From the NCBI GenBank assembly GCA_029782215.1, contig JAKOVD010000199.1, forward strand, positions 1 through 43,911: DNA of 43,911 bases. Reading direction: 5' to 3'. Position numbers and translations under genes: made by a program. Of the stretch, positions 6,829-14,442 are shown one piece after another; position 1 is the first letter of the stretch; each line of letters begins with the position of its first letter. The DNA is from Chloroflexota bacterium. Lineage in GTDB: Bacteria > Chloroflexota > Anaerolineae > J102. Under the pieces are notes generated by a model. The model was given only the letters and a program-made list of their open reading frames with translations, did no database searches and had not been told where the DNA came from.

Positions 6829-7285
6829 TCAGAGCGCGGTGAGGGCAGCCTGAAGGAGCGCCGGGTCGAGCTGCGACAGGTCCCAACCGCGCAGGCTGGC
6901 GACCACGGAGAGAAAGGACTTGGTCTGGTCAGGGTTGGCCTGGGCATACGCCTTGACCTGGCGGCGCCGTAGGCGCTGAACCCCTTGCCATCGCCGCAGT
7001 TGAAGGCGTACTGGAAGCCTGCGGCTGTGTCTGCGGCCGAGACGTCGCGGACATTGAACAGCCTGGGCGTGCACTTGAACGTGCTCCACACCACATCGAC
7101 CACAAAGCCGGCCGAGGGCGGCACATTGACGATAGGGTGTGCAGGCTGCACGCGGTGCCGGCCTGGCAGGGCGGCGAGTCATCGCCGAGGGAGACGGCCA
7201 GCTCACGGGCAGTCTCGGCCAGGGAGCGCGCCCGCTGCATATCGGTCTCGAACACCGCCCAGGCCAGGTCGTTCATGACCGCGAT
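6829..7285 (-). pseudogene. Mosaic pseudogene: TPR-like, PKD-like and unknown fragments
   Basis: Three stretches of protein-like sequence follow one another on the minus strand in different frames. At 7285-7178 the frame reads VMNDLAWAVFETDMQRARSL, like the TPR helices of cyclase or LuxR-type regulators. At 7142-6965 it reads VRDVSAADTAAGFQYAFNCG, like PKD or Ig domains of surface proteins. At 6957-6829 it reads AYAQANPDQTKSFLSVVASL and ends LLQAALTAL at a stop. No single frame joins them and none has a convincing start. They look like debris of two or more genes next to the IS630 element. The rest of 6819-7460 contains no gene that I can support. Confidence 0.5.
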
Positions 7286-7460
7286 CCTGCGGGCGCCGTC
7301 CATAGGATGGCCTAAAAGGCTGACGTTCTGTCCGGCAGAGACGCCGTGCAGCGCTATGTCACTCCTCCCCAATCGTCCGCGACCCCTACTGCGTCACCGC
7401 TGGCACAGCCGGCGGCCACACCGCCGCTAGCCGCTCCGCGGGGGCGCCGTCCCTAAACCG

Positions 7461-8300
7461 TCAAACGTGCCCGTCTGTGTCATCTGTGGAAGCAGGCTGG
7501 ACGCCGTCCAGGTAAGCGCGCGAGGCTGCCGCGAACTGGGCCTGGGCCTGGTCCAGCCCGATGTCCAGGGCATCGAGCGCCACGAGCGCGAAGGTGAGTT
7601 CACCTGCACTGCGATCGCCGTCATGAATGGCAATGCGGCCCGAGATGGTCTCGGTCAGCTCGGTGACGATGAGCCCGTAGGCGGCGCCGGGCAGAAGGAC
7701 GTCGCTCTGGCAGATGAGGGTCACCGCCTCGCGGACGTGGCTCAGGCTGGTCGAGCATTCAGCGACGATGACCATTTCCGAGGTCACTTCGTCCGAGGCG
7801 ACCTCGTCCGAGGCAAGGAGCCGCAGCAAGATTCCCTCGCGCTCGCCGTCGAAGCGCATGGGCGCCAGGTCACCCATCGCTTCAACGCGGGTTTTGAAAG
7901 CCTCCCAGCGCGCGCGGTTGCCCGCCGTGACCGGGAGGTGAAGGAGGAAGACATAGCCGGTGGGAAACACGACCGCTTCGGGCTCGTGGGCGAAGCGCAT
8001 GACCACGGGGCGACCGGCGGTCAGCTCGCTCTCCAAGCGCTCGTAGCGCGGGTGTTCGTAGGGCAGAAGGCTGAGCAGATGGCTGAGAAAGGCATTGCGC
8101 AGGGACGACTCATCGCTCACGTAGTACTCGGCGCCATCGACGTATTCGGCCAGGCGGTGGCTGTCCCCGTCGATGACGACTTCGTAGACGAAATCGGCGC
8201 CGTCCACGTAGCGGGCCGAGATCACGCCGTTGGCGATTGCGATGGAGTCCTTGTCCAGCCGTCCCAGGCCGAGGTAGGGGGGGAGAAGAGGTACGCGCAT
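7461..8300 (-). CDS. Hypothetical protein, 279 residues
   Basis: ATG 8300-8298 to TGA 7463-7461. I do not recognise a family. The protein is acidic and appears soluble, with no signal peptide or membrane segment. It opens with LLPPYLGLGRLDKDSIAIAN and has a FPTGYVFLLHLPVTAGN strand-rich stretch. A short internal duplication (ASDEV-ASDEV) near residues 165-175 reflects a small tandem repeat in the DNA around 7790-7815. The C-terminal part alternates beta-like and Ala-rich helical stretches (LALDALDIGLDQAQAQFAAA). Codon use is like its neighbours, so it is probably real. It ends just before the pseudogene debris and lies 60 bases downstream of priA on the same strand, so it could be co-transcribed with priA. 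No ribosome binding site is visible. Confidence 0.6.
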   Translation of the reverse strand: MRVPLLPPYLGLGRLDKDSIAIANGVISARYVDGADFVYEVVIDGDSHRLAEYVDGAEYYVSDESSLRNAFLSHLLSLLPYEHPRYERLESELTAGRPVVMRFAHEPEAVVFPTGYVFLLHLPVTAGNRARWEAFKTRVEAMGDLAPMRFDGEREGILLRLLASDEVASDEVTSEMVIVAECSTSLSHVREAVTLICQSDVLLPGAAYGLIVTELTETISGRIAIHDGDRSAGELTFALVALDALDIGLDQAQAQFAAASRAYLDGVQPASTDDTDGHV

Positions 8301-8360
8301 GTGGAAAGGTGAAAGGTAGGAGCGACCGGAACGACTGAAGTCGTTGCGACGGTCGCCCGA

Positions 8361-11123
8361 TTACAGCGTCTCGATCGGGTCGACGTCGATCCGCCAATTG
8401 GGCGTAAGGGTCACACTGGCCAGGAGGGCGGCAGGATCTTCGCTGCGGAACAACAGATGCCAGCGCAGCCGTTCCCGCTCCTTGCTGAAGAAGGCCGGCG
8501 CCGGCCCGATGAGGTCAAATCCCTCCCATCCCAGGGCCTGGGCGCGAGCTTTGATCAGACCCGCCACGCGGGCCGTCTCCTGTTGGCAGCGCTCGCGGTT
8601 GGTGTCGAGGTACAACAGGCGCACCAGCCGGCGGTAGGGAGGGTAGCCATTTTCCTGGCGAAAGTGCATTTCCTGCTGGAAGAAGGTGTCGTAGTCGTGA
8701 TGGCTGGCAGCCAGAATGGCGTAGTGCGAGGGCTCATAGGTTTGGAAGATGACCTCGCCCCCCAACGCCGAACGTCCGGCCCGGCCCGCAACCTGGGTGA
8801 GGACCTGGAAGACCCGTTCGGCGGCGCGGAAGTCGGGCAAAAAGAGCCCGACATCGGCGCTGAGGACACCCACCAAGGTCACCAGAGGCAGATCGAGACC
8901 CTTGGCAATCATCTGGGTGCCCACGAGCACATCGGCCTGGTGTGCGATGAAGCCCTGCAAGATCTCGTCGTGGCTGGTCTTGCCGCCGGTGGTGTCGCGA
9001 TCCCACTGCAAGGCGCGGGCCGCCGGGAATTCCGCGGCCAGGGCGGCCAGGAGACGCTCGGTGCCGGCGCCAAATTCCTTGAAGCGGCGGCTGTGGCATT
9101 TCGGGCAGGCGGCAGGCAGACCCTCACTGTGGTTGCAGTGATGGCAGAGCAGCCGGGTTCCGTGCTGGGTCAGGGGAATGGCGCAGCGGGGACAGTGCAT
9201 GACGTGACCGCAGTCCCGACAGAGGACGAAGCTGGCAGCCCCGCGCCGGTTGAGAAAGAGAATGGCCTGCTCGTGCCGTTCCAGGGTGCGGGTCAGGGCC
9301 TGCTTGAGTGCATACGAGAACATGGAGCGGTTGCCTGCCCGCAGCTCCGCCCGCATATCCACCACGGAGACCGGCGGCATTTCCAGCATGTCATCGCCCG
9401 GCGCCGTCACGGACGCGCCATCGTCGGTCAGGTCCAGCCCGCGATGTCCTCGCACCCGCCGCGGCAGGTCCAGCAGCGTGTAGGCGCCGCGCCGGGCCTG
9501 GAACATGCTTTCCAGCGAGGGCGTCGCCGAACCCAGGATCACCATAGCACGAGCCAGCCGGGCAAGCACGACGGCGGCGTCGCGTGCGTGATAGCGGGGC
9601 GTTCGTTCCTGCTTGTAGGCGGCGTCGTGTTCCTCGTCGATGACGATCAGGCCCAAACGCGGGAAGGGCGTGAACAAGGCCGAACGGGAGCCGACGACTA
9701 CGTCGAATTCACCCTGGCGGGCGCGCCGCCAGGTATCGTAGCGCTCGCCTTCAGAGAGTCGCGAGTGCACCACAGCCACCCGACCCGGAAAGCGGGCCGC
9801 AAAGCGATTCAGCGTCTGGGGGGTCAGGCTGATCTCGGGCACGAGGACGATGCCCTGCCCGCCCGCCGCCACCACCCTGGCCAGCGCCCGCAGATAGAGC
9901 TCGGTCTTGCCGCTGCCGGTGACACCGTGGACGAGGAAGACCGGCGGATCGCCTGCCCCGTCGGAGGGGTGCAGCACTTCCGCGAGGGACGCCTCGATCG
10001 CCGTCCACGCCCGCTGCTGGTCCGCGGTCAGGGACGGCGGCGTGTCGGTCTGAAAACGGCGACCCGCCAGGGGATCACGCAGGACCTCCGCCTCGCTGAA
10101 GGCGATGAGCCCTGCCTCCGCCAGCGTCTTGAGGGCCGCCGCATCGGCGCCGGCCTCGGCATACAGCCAGCCGACCCAGACGGCCTGTTCCCCGGCGCCG
10201 GCAAGCACCTCCAGCACGCGTCGATAGCGGTCAGCGCCGCGCATGGCCACCGCGGCTGCCAACGCCTGGCCGGGCGCCAGGGCCAGATGCAGGCGGCGCT
10301 GCTCATCGAGGGTCACCAGCCCGCGGTCCAGCAGACCCCTGATCGGAGCCGCTGTGCTAGCGATGGCCCGCGCCAGCTCGTCCGGGGAGGGCGTCACACC
10401 GCCATGGTCGGCCAGCCAGACAAGCGCGTCGGCCTGCTTGGAAGGCCGTCCCAGCAGCAGGAGGCCGCGTTCGATCTGGTCGGAAGGGATGGCAAGGCGG
10501 ACCCGGCGCTCGATTTTCGGCTTCGGTCCCTGGGCGCCGCCGCGGTCGCGCAGCCGGACGAGGCCCATGGCCCGCAGCGCCCCCAGGATGTTCTCGCCCG
10601 CCAGGCGGCGATCGGTCTCCCGCAGTTCGGCCAAGGGCATGGCGCCCCGGCGCAGGTGCAGAAGAAGCGCCTGCTGGGCGGGCGTCAGATCGTCAGGATG
10701 GATCGGGGCGCCGGGAACATATTCCACAAACACCTGGCTCCTGGCTCCGTACCCGGGCGGCAGCAGCCGCCGCACGCACTCGCTCAGCGGCGCCAGGTAG
10801 TGGCGGCTCAGCCAGAGGGCCAAGGCGATCTGAGGCGCTGCCAGCGCCGGTTCTGCGGCCACCAGCTCGCCCAACGGCTTGATCAGCACCCCCTCGGGGG
10901 CCGTCTCTGCCAGCGCCATCACCACACCCTGCTGCTGGCTGCGGCCAAACGGCGCCCACACGACGTGGCCGGGCTCGATAAGGCCGCGGCGATCGGGAGG
11001 GATGCCGTAGGTGAAGAGCTGGCGATCGGGGTCAAAATCGACCAGAGTCTCCACGCCTTCTTCCCGCGCCGTGAGCCGCCGGTCAATCGGCAGCAGCACC
11101 GCAACCTGGGCGTAGCGGAACAT
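8361..11123 (-). CDS. priA: Primosomal protein N' (PriA helicase)
   Basis: About 920 residues from ATG 11123-11121 (MFRYAQVAVLLPIDRRL); ATG 11132 would add three residues, and a longer in-frame extension overlaps gmk and is unlikely. The order is that of PriA: N-terminal 3'-DNA-binding domain with TYGIPPDRRGLIEPGHVV, winged helix, helicase core with Walker A GVTGSGKTELYLRAL, DEEH box in VIDEEHDAAYKQE, zinc-binding cysteines (CRDCGHVMHCPRC, CHHCNHS, CPKC), then helicase motifs VLVGTQMIAKGLDLPLV and VAGRAGR. It is the 3'-5' helicase that reloads the replisome at collapsed forks. It lies 59 bases downstream of gmk on the same strand. TATAAT sits immediately upstream of the ATG, so a leaderless transcript is possible alongside read-through from gmk. 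Confidence 0.96.
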   Translation of the reverse strand: MFRYAQVAVLLPIDRRLTAREEGVETLVDFDPDRQLFTYGIPPDRRGLIEPGHVVWAPFGRSQQQGVVMALAETAPEGVLIKPLGELVAAEPALAAPQIALALWLSRHYLAPLSECVRRLLPPGYGARSQVFVEYVPGAPIHPDDLTPAQQALLLHLRRGAMPLAELRETDRRLAGENILGALRAMGLVRLRDRGGAQGPKPKIERRVRLAIPSDQIERGLLLLGRPSKQADALVWLADHGGVTPSPDELARAIASTAAPIRGLLDRGLVTLDEQRRLHLALAPGQALAAAVAMRGADRYRRVLEVLAGAGEQAVWVGWLYAEAGADAAALKTLAEAGLIAFSEAEVLRDPLAGRRFQTDTPPSLTADQQRAWTAIEASLAEVLHPSDGAGDPPVFLVHGVTGSGKTELYLRALARVVAAGGQGIVLVPEISLTPQTLNRFAARFPGRVAVVHSRLSEGERYDTWRRARQGEFDVVVGSRSALFTPFPRLGLIVIDEEHDAAYKQERTPRYHARDAAVVLARLARAMVILGSATPSLESMFQARRGAYTLLDLPRRVRGHRGLDLTDDGASVTAPGDDMLEMPPVSVVDMRAELRAGNRSMFSYALKQALTRTLERHEQAILFLNRRGAASFVLCRDCGHVMHCPRCAIPLTQHGTRLLCHHCNHSEGLPAACPKCHSRRFKEFGAGTERLLAALAAEFPAARALQWDRDTTGGKTSHDEILQGFIAHQADVLVGTQMIAKGLDLPLVTLVGVLSADVGLFLPDFRAAERVFQVLTQVAGRAGRSALGGEVIFQTYEPSHYAILAASHHDYDTFFQQEMHFRQENGYPPYRRLVRLLYLDTNRERCQQETARVAGLIKARAQALGWEGFDLIGPAPAFFSKERERLRWHLLFRSEDPAALLASVTLTPNWRIDVDPIETL

Positions 11124-11130
11124 GGGGCTC

Positions 11131-11136
11131 ATTATA
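11131..11136 (-). promoter_or_regulatory. Perfect TATAAT seven bases before the priA start
   Basis: Minus-strand TATAAT at 11136-11131 is followed after seven bases by the ATG of priA. If it is used as a -10, transcription would begin at or next to the start codon, giving a leaderless mRNA. No good -35 is visible 16-18 bases upstream (CAGCGG), and the distance could be coincidence. Confidence 0.25.
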
Positions 11137-11182
11137 CAGCCGTGCGCAGCCAGCCGCTGCGCTGGCAGCGGTAGGCGTTCGC

Positions 11183-11842
11183 CTACCGGACTTGCACCCG
11201 CTCGTAGTCGGTTCGCACCCGTGTAGCCATCAGAATCGCCCACAGGGTTCGAGCCGTTTCCTCGATGCGATCGTGCTGGTTGACGACGGCATACTGGAAC
11301 TTGGGCAGTTCTGCGAGCTCGTGGCGGGCGCGCGCCACGCGGATGGCGATCTGCTCGGACGTGTCGGCCTGCCGCGCCCGCAAACGCTGGATCATCTCGG
11401 CCTCGGTGGCCGTCGTCAGAAAGACGCTCACCGCGCCCGGCAGGCAGGCGCGCATAGTGTCGGCGCCCTGGACGTCCACTCGCATGATGACGTCCTCGCC
11501 TGCCGCCAGCGGACCGGTGATCTCGTTCTTGGGCACGCCTTTGTAGTCGCCATAGACGAGCGCATATTCGAGCAGCTCGTTACGGTCGATCATGTCGGCA
11601 AACTGCTGCAGGCTGACAAAATGGTAGTCCCTGCCGTCGCTCTCGTTCGCCCGCGGCGGGCGCGTGGTGGCCGTGACCACGCGGTGGAAACGCACTCCCA
11701 AGGCTTCCAGGGCATCGAGCGCCGTGTCTTTGCCGACGCCCGACGGGCCTGACAGGATCATCACCACCGGCCGCGGTTCGTTCGGCACGCCAAAGTCACC
11801 GCCGGTCAAGGGGGGCGTGAGAGATGAAGTCATGTCGTTCAT
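11183..11842 (-). CDS. gmk: Guanylate kinase
   Basis: Catalyses GMP + ATP to GDP + ADP. The start is placed at ATG 11842 (MNDMTSSLTPPL), giving 219 residues; a TTG at 11890 would add 16. P-loop ILSGPSGVGKDTAL, GMP-binding TATTRPPRANESDGRDYHFVS, then ELLEYALVYGDYKGVPKNEI and VIMRVDVQGADTMR are all in the right order and spacing. There is an N-terminal extension of about 25 residues before the P-loop. In the LID region the family RLRxR is kept (IQRLRARQADTSEQI). It is the first gene of the gmk-priA pair on the minus strand. The region in front holds only one possible small reading frame (11887-12096). Confidence 0.95.
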   Translation of the reverse strand: MNDMTSSLTPPLTGGDFGVPNEPRPVVMILSGPSGVGKDTALDALEALGVRFHRVVTATTRPPRANESDGRDYHFVSLQQFADMIDRNELLEYALVYGDYKGVPKNEITGPLAAGEDVIMRVDVQGADTMRACLPGAVSVFLTTATEAEMIQRLRARQADTSEQIAIRVARARHELAELPKFQYAVVNQHDRIEETARTLWAILMATRVRTDYERVQVR

Positions 11843-11886
11843 GGCACCAACATCGTTCTCGGATAGGATGAAGCGAAGCCTTGCTG

Positions 11887-12096
11887 TCAAAACGCCGCTG
11901 CCGCTTGCCTGGTCTGCGCCTGTAGCTGCCGGTCCATCTCTGGTATGGAGCCATAGTAATCCAAGTCGCTGCCTGACCCAAGTTGCCGGCCCTGGAAGGT
12001 AGCCGAGATGAGGACGAGGACTGCGGTATCCATGGGAATACCTGCCCGGATGGAGTCCTGCTTACTGACCCCGCCAACCGAGTCTGGTACAAACAT
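11887..12096 (-). CDS. Possible small protein of 69 residues upstream of gmk
   Basis: ATG 12096-12094 to TGA 11889-11887, reading MFVPDSVGGVSKQDSIRAG and ending in a charged, Gln/Ala-rich tail (MDRQLQAQTRQAAAAF). Its stop codon touches the possible TTG start of gmk. There is no recognisable family and no clear Shine-Dalgarno, so this may be a chance frame. The rest of the interval up to the GVYG-repeat gene (12097-12334) shows nothing I can support. Confidence 0.25.
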   Translation of the reverse strand: MFVPDSVGGVSKQDSIRAGIPMDTAVLVLISATFQGRQLGSGSDLDYYGSIPEMDRQLQAQTRQAAAAF

Positions 12097-12345
12097 TGCA
12101 CAAATCCTGCTGGCGTTTCACATTGGGGCTCGGAACGCCAGCCTTGGGCGTGTGGTTGCCTCAAGGGCAGCCGGAAAACCTCCGCCTATCTCCGTCACGG
12201 CTGTGCCAGGGCGCCGTCGAGGACGGGGAGAGATGAACGGCATACCTGCATATCCTGCCAGTCTGCGTAAGCCGCTGGCCCGTGTACAACACCACCCCTT
12301 CGTCCGCCAAGGTGCATCGCACCTCTCACCCTCTGGAGGTTCCCA

Positions 12346-14151
12346 ATGCCCGTCCTTCGCTTCCTTCTCGTCGCCCTGTTCGCGCTGCTTCTGGGTGCAC
12401 TCATTCCTGTATCCGGCGTTCTCGGCCAGGGAGGCCAACCGCCGCTGCCGCCGCCGGCAGCACCCGCCAGCGCCTTACCGGCCCCGGACGGCACCACCGC
12501 CACTGTAAGCACAGCCTTTACCTACCAGGGCTCACTCAGGAAACAAGGGGCGCCGGTCAGCAAGAACTGCAGCTTCCAGTTCAGCCTCTGGGATGCGCTT
12601 GCGGGCGGCGCGCAGCAGGGCATCACCCAAATCGTCAACAACGCTTCCGTCGAGGCTGGTTCCTTCACCGTGCAGCTCGACTTCGGCAGCCAGTTCACAG
12701 GCCAGGCCCGTTGGCTGGAAACGGCCGTGCAGTGCGCAGGCGACGGCGGCTATGTCACCCTTACCCCCCGCCAGCCCCTCAACGCCGTCCCCTACGCCCT
12801 CAGCCTGATACCGGGCGCAGTGGTCGAACAGCCTGCCGCCAACAGAACCGCCATCTACGGCAAGGGCTCGGGCGGCGGCTCGGTGGGCCTTTACGGCGAA
12901 AGCGCCACCTCCACCGCCATCTACGGTGAGGGCTACAACGGCGTTACGGGCGTTTCCAGCCAGACGGGTTGGGCGGCGACCTACGGCGAACACAAAGGAG
13001 CCAACGGTTTTGGGGTCTACGGCCGGGCCCCCAATGGCTACGGCACCACCGGCGAGAGCAAGACATCGGTGGGCGTCTATGGCAAGAGCACCAGCTCCTA
13101 CGGCGTCCTGGGCGAGAGCACGAGCGAGGTAGGCGTCGTCGGCAAGAGCCAGGACGCCAACGGCATGTGGGGCGAGAGTGTCAACGGCGAAGGCGTGCGC
13201 GGTCTGTCTCACAACGCTGACCATGCTGGCATCGTGGGAGTCAACGACGGCGGCAGCTACGGCGTCTACGGCGAAAGCACCAAGAGCTACGGGGTCGTGG
13301 GTATGACCAGCGCGGCAAGTGGAGCTGGTGTCTACGGCATGGTTACCCCCACTGGAGGGATGGGCGTCAAAGGTGAGGCAACTGGCGATGGAAAGAGCCA
13401 CGCATATGGCATCTACGGCGTTGGTCATGGCGGGGCCATCGGTGTCGAAGGTCGATCCGATACATCGGCAGGAGTGAGCGGCAGGAGTGATCAAGGAGAA
13501 GGTGTGTTGGGCCAGGGTTCGCAGGGTGTAAGTGGATATGCAACTGAATTGAATGGTATCGGTGTCGCTGGCTACGGCGGCTATGGTCCAGGATACGCTG
13601 GCTATTTCGATGGCAGGGTGCGGGTCACTGGCACCCTTGAGAAATCCGCTGGTTCGTTCCTCATCGATCATCCCCTTGACCCGGCGCACAAGTACCTTTC
13701 TCACTCGTTCGTGGAATCGCCCGACATGATGAACATCTACAACGGCAACGTCACCACTGATGGCAACGGCGAGGCGATCGTCCAGTTGCCAGACTGGTTC
13801 GAAGCGCTCAACCAGGACTTTCGTTACCAGCTTACGCCCATCGGCCAGTTCAGTCAGGCCATCGTGCTCAAGGAGATCGCCGGCAACCGGTTCACGATCA
13901 AGACCGACAAGCCTAATGTCAAGGTAAGCTGGCAGGTGACGGGCATCCGCCACGACCCCTATGCCGAGGCGCACCGCATCGAAGTAGAGCAGATGAAGAC
14001 AGGAGACGAGGAAGGGAAGTATTTGCACCCGGAGCTCTACGGCCAGCCGGAGGAAAAGAGCATCAGGGCGTCGATGCTGGCGAGGCTGAGGCCGCCTGCC
14101 AGATCTGGCAACAACAGCGCCAGCCTGATGCAAGCAGGGGGCGGGCAATGA
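12346..14151 (+). CDS. Secreted cell-surface protein with GVYG repeats
   Basis: A 601-residue protein with GGAGG six bases before the ATG. Residues 1-28 are a signal peptide (LRFLLVALFALLLGALIPVSG). Residues 48-160 form a beta-rich domain (TAFTYQGSLRKQGAPVSKNC, LTPRQPLNAVPYALSL). Residues 166-415 are about a dozen degenerate repeats of the type G-V-Y-G-[EK]-S plus a spacer of 9-14 residues, likely a long beta-helix or fibre. Residues 425-560 are a conserved C-terminal domain (NIYNGNV, LPDWFEALNQDFRYQLTPIG, FTIKTDKPNVKVSWQVTGIR) seen at the end of many bacterial surface proteins of this kind. It probably forms a surface fibre or adhesin. The stop overlaps the start of the next small secreted protein (ATGA), so the two are co-translated. 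Confidence 0.8.
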   Translation: MPVLRFLLVALFALLLGALIPVSGVLGQGGQPPLPPPAAPASALPAPDGTTATVSTAFTYQGSLRKQGAPVSKNCSFQFSLWDALAGGAQQGITQIVNNASVEAGSFTVQLDFGSQFTGQARWLETAVQCAGDGGYVTLTPRQPLNAVPYALSLIPGAVVEQPAANRTAIYGKGSGGGSVGLYGESATSTAIYGEGYNGVTGVSSQTGWAATYGEHKGANGFGVYGRAPNGYGTTGESKTSVGVYGKSTSSYGVLGESTSEVGVVGKSQDANGMWGESVNGEGVRGLSHNADHAGIVGVNDGGSYGVYGESTKSYGVVGMTSAASGAGVYGMVTPTGGMGVKGEATGDGKSHAYGIYGVGHGGAIGVEGRSDTSAGVSGRSDQGEGVLGQGSQGVSGYATELNGIGVAGYGGYGPGYAGYFDGRVRVTGTLEKSAGSFLIDHPLDPAHKYLSHSFVESPDMMNIYNGNVTTDGNGEAIVQLPDWFEALNQDFRYQLTPIGQFSQAIVLKEIAGNRFTIKTDKPNVKVSWQVTGIRHDPYAEAHRIEVEQMKTGDEEGKYLHPELYGQPEEKSIRASMLARLRPPARSGNNSASLMQAGGGQ

Positions 14152-14438
14152 AGCGGGCGCTCATCCTGGCAGCGGCGTTGTGCCTGTGTGTGTCTGCCCC
14201 AGTGGTTCAGGCCCAAGGAGGAGGAGGTTACGAGCTGGCCTGGACCAGCATCGACGCCGGCGGCGGGGCCCTGACCGGCGGCGGCTACAGCCTGACCAGC
14301 AGCATCGGCCAGCCGGAGCCCGGCGTCACGCAAAGCGGCGGCGGCTACAGCCTCAACGGCGGCGTGGTCGACGCCGGCCAATCGGGCGAGAACACGGATG
14401 GAGGTGTGAAGTTGTATGTGCCCCTGATCCTACGCTGA
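14148..14438 (+). CDS. Small secreted protein with GGGY repeats and C-terminal YVPLILR motif
   Basis: A 96-residue protein: signal peptide at residues 1-22 (ALILAAALCLCVSAPVVQAQ), then a repeated glycine-rich unit (GGGALTGGGYSLTSSIGQPE, QSGGGYSLNGGVVDAG) known from many secreted proteins of Chloroflexota and other environmental bacteria, function unknown. It ends GGVKLYVPLILR. The last residues, Y-V-P-L-I-L-R, resemble the ends of the gingipain-like protein and the subtilisin in this window. The start overlaps the stop of the GVYG-repeat protein, suggesting that the two are made together and perhaps act together at the surface. It ends 4 bases from the convergent regulator gene. Confidence 0.75.
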   Translation: MKRALILAAALCLCVSAPVVQAQGGGGYELAWTSIDAGGGALTGGGYSLTSSIGQPEPGVTQSGGGYSLNGGVVDAGQSGENTDGGVKLYVPLILR

Positions 14439-14442
14439 CGGT

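Noticed and set aside
8457..11174. Plus-strand reading frame of 905 codons opposite priA
   Set aside because: A shadow frame produced by GC-rich codon use; PriA motifs are all on the minus strand.
12532..14148. Minus-strand reading frame of 538 codons opposite the GVYG-repeat gene
   Set aside because: The plus-strand gene has a ribosome binding site, signal peptide and conserved domains; the opposite frame only mirrors its repeats.
12346..14151. Phage tail fibre
   Set aside because: A signal peptide and a secreted neighbour, with no phage genes nearby, favour a cell-surface protein.
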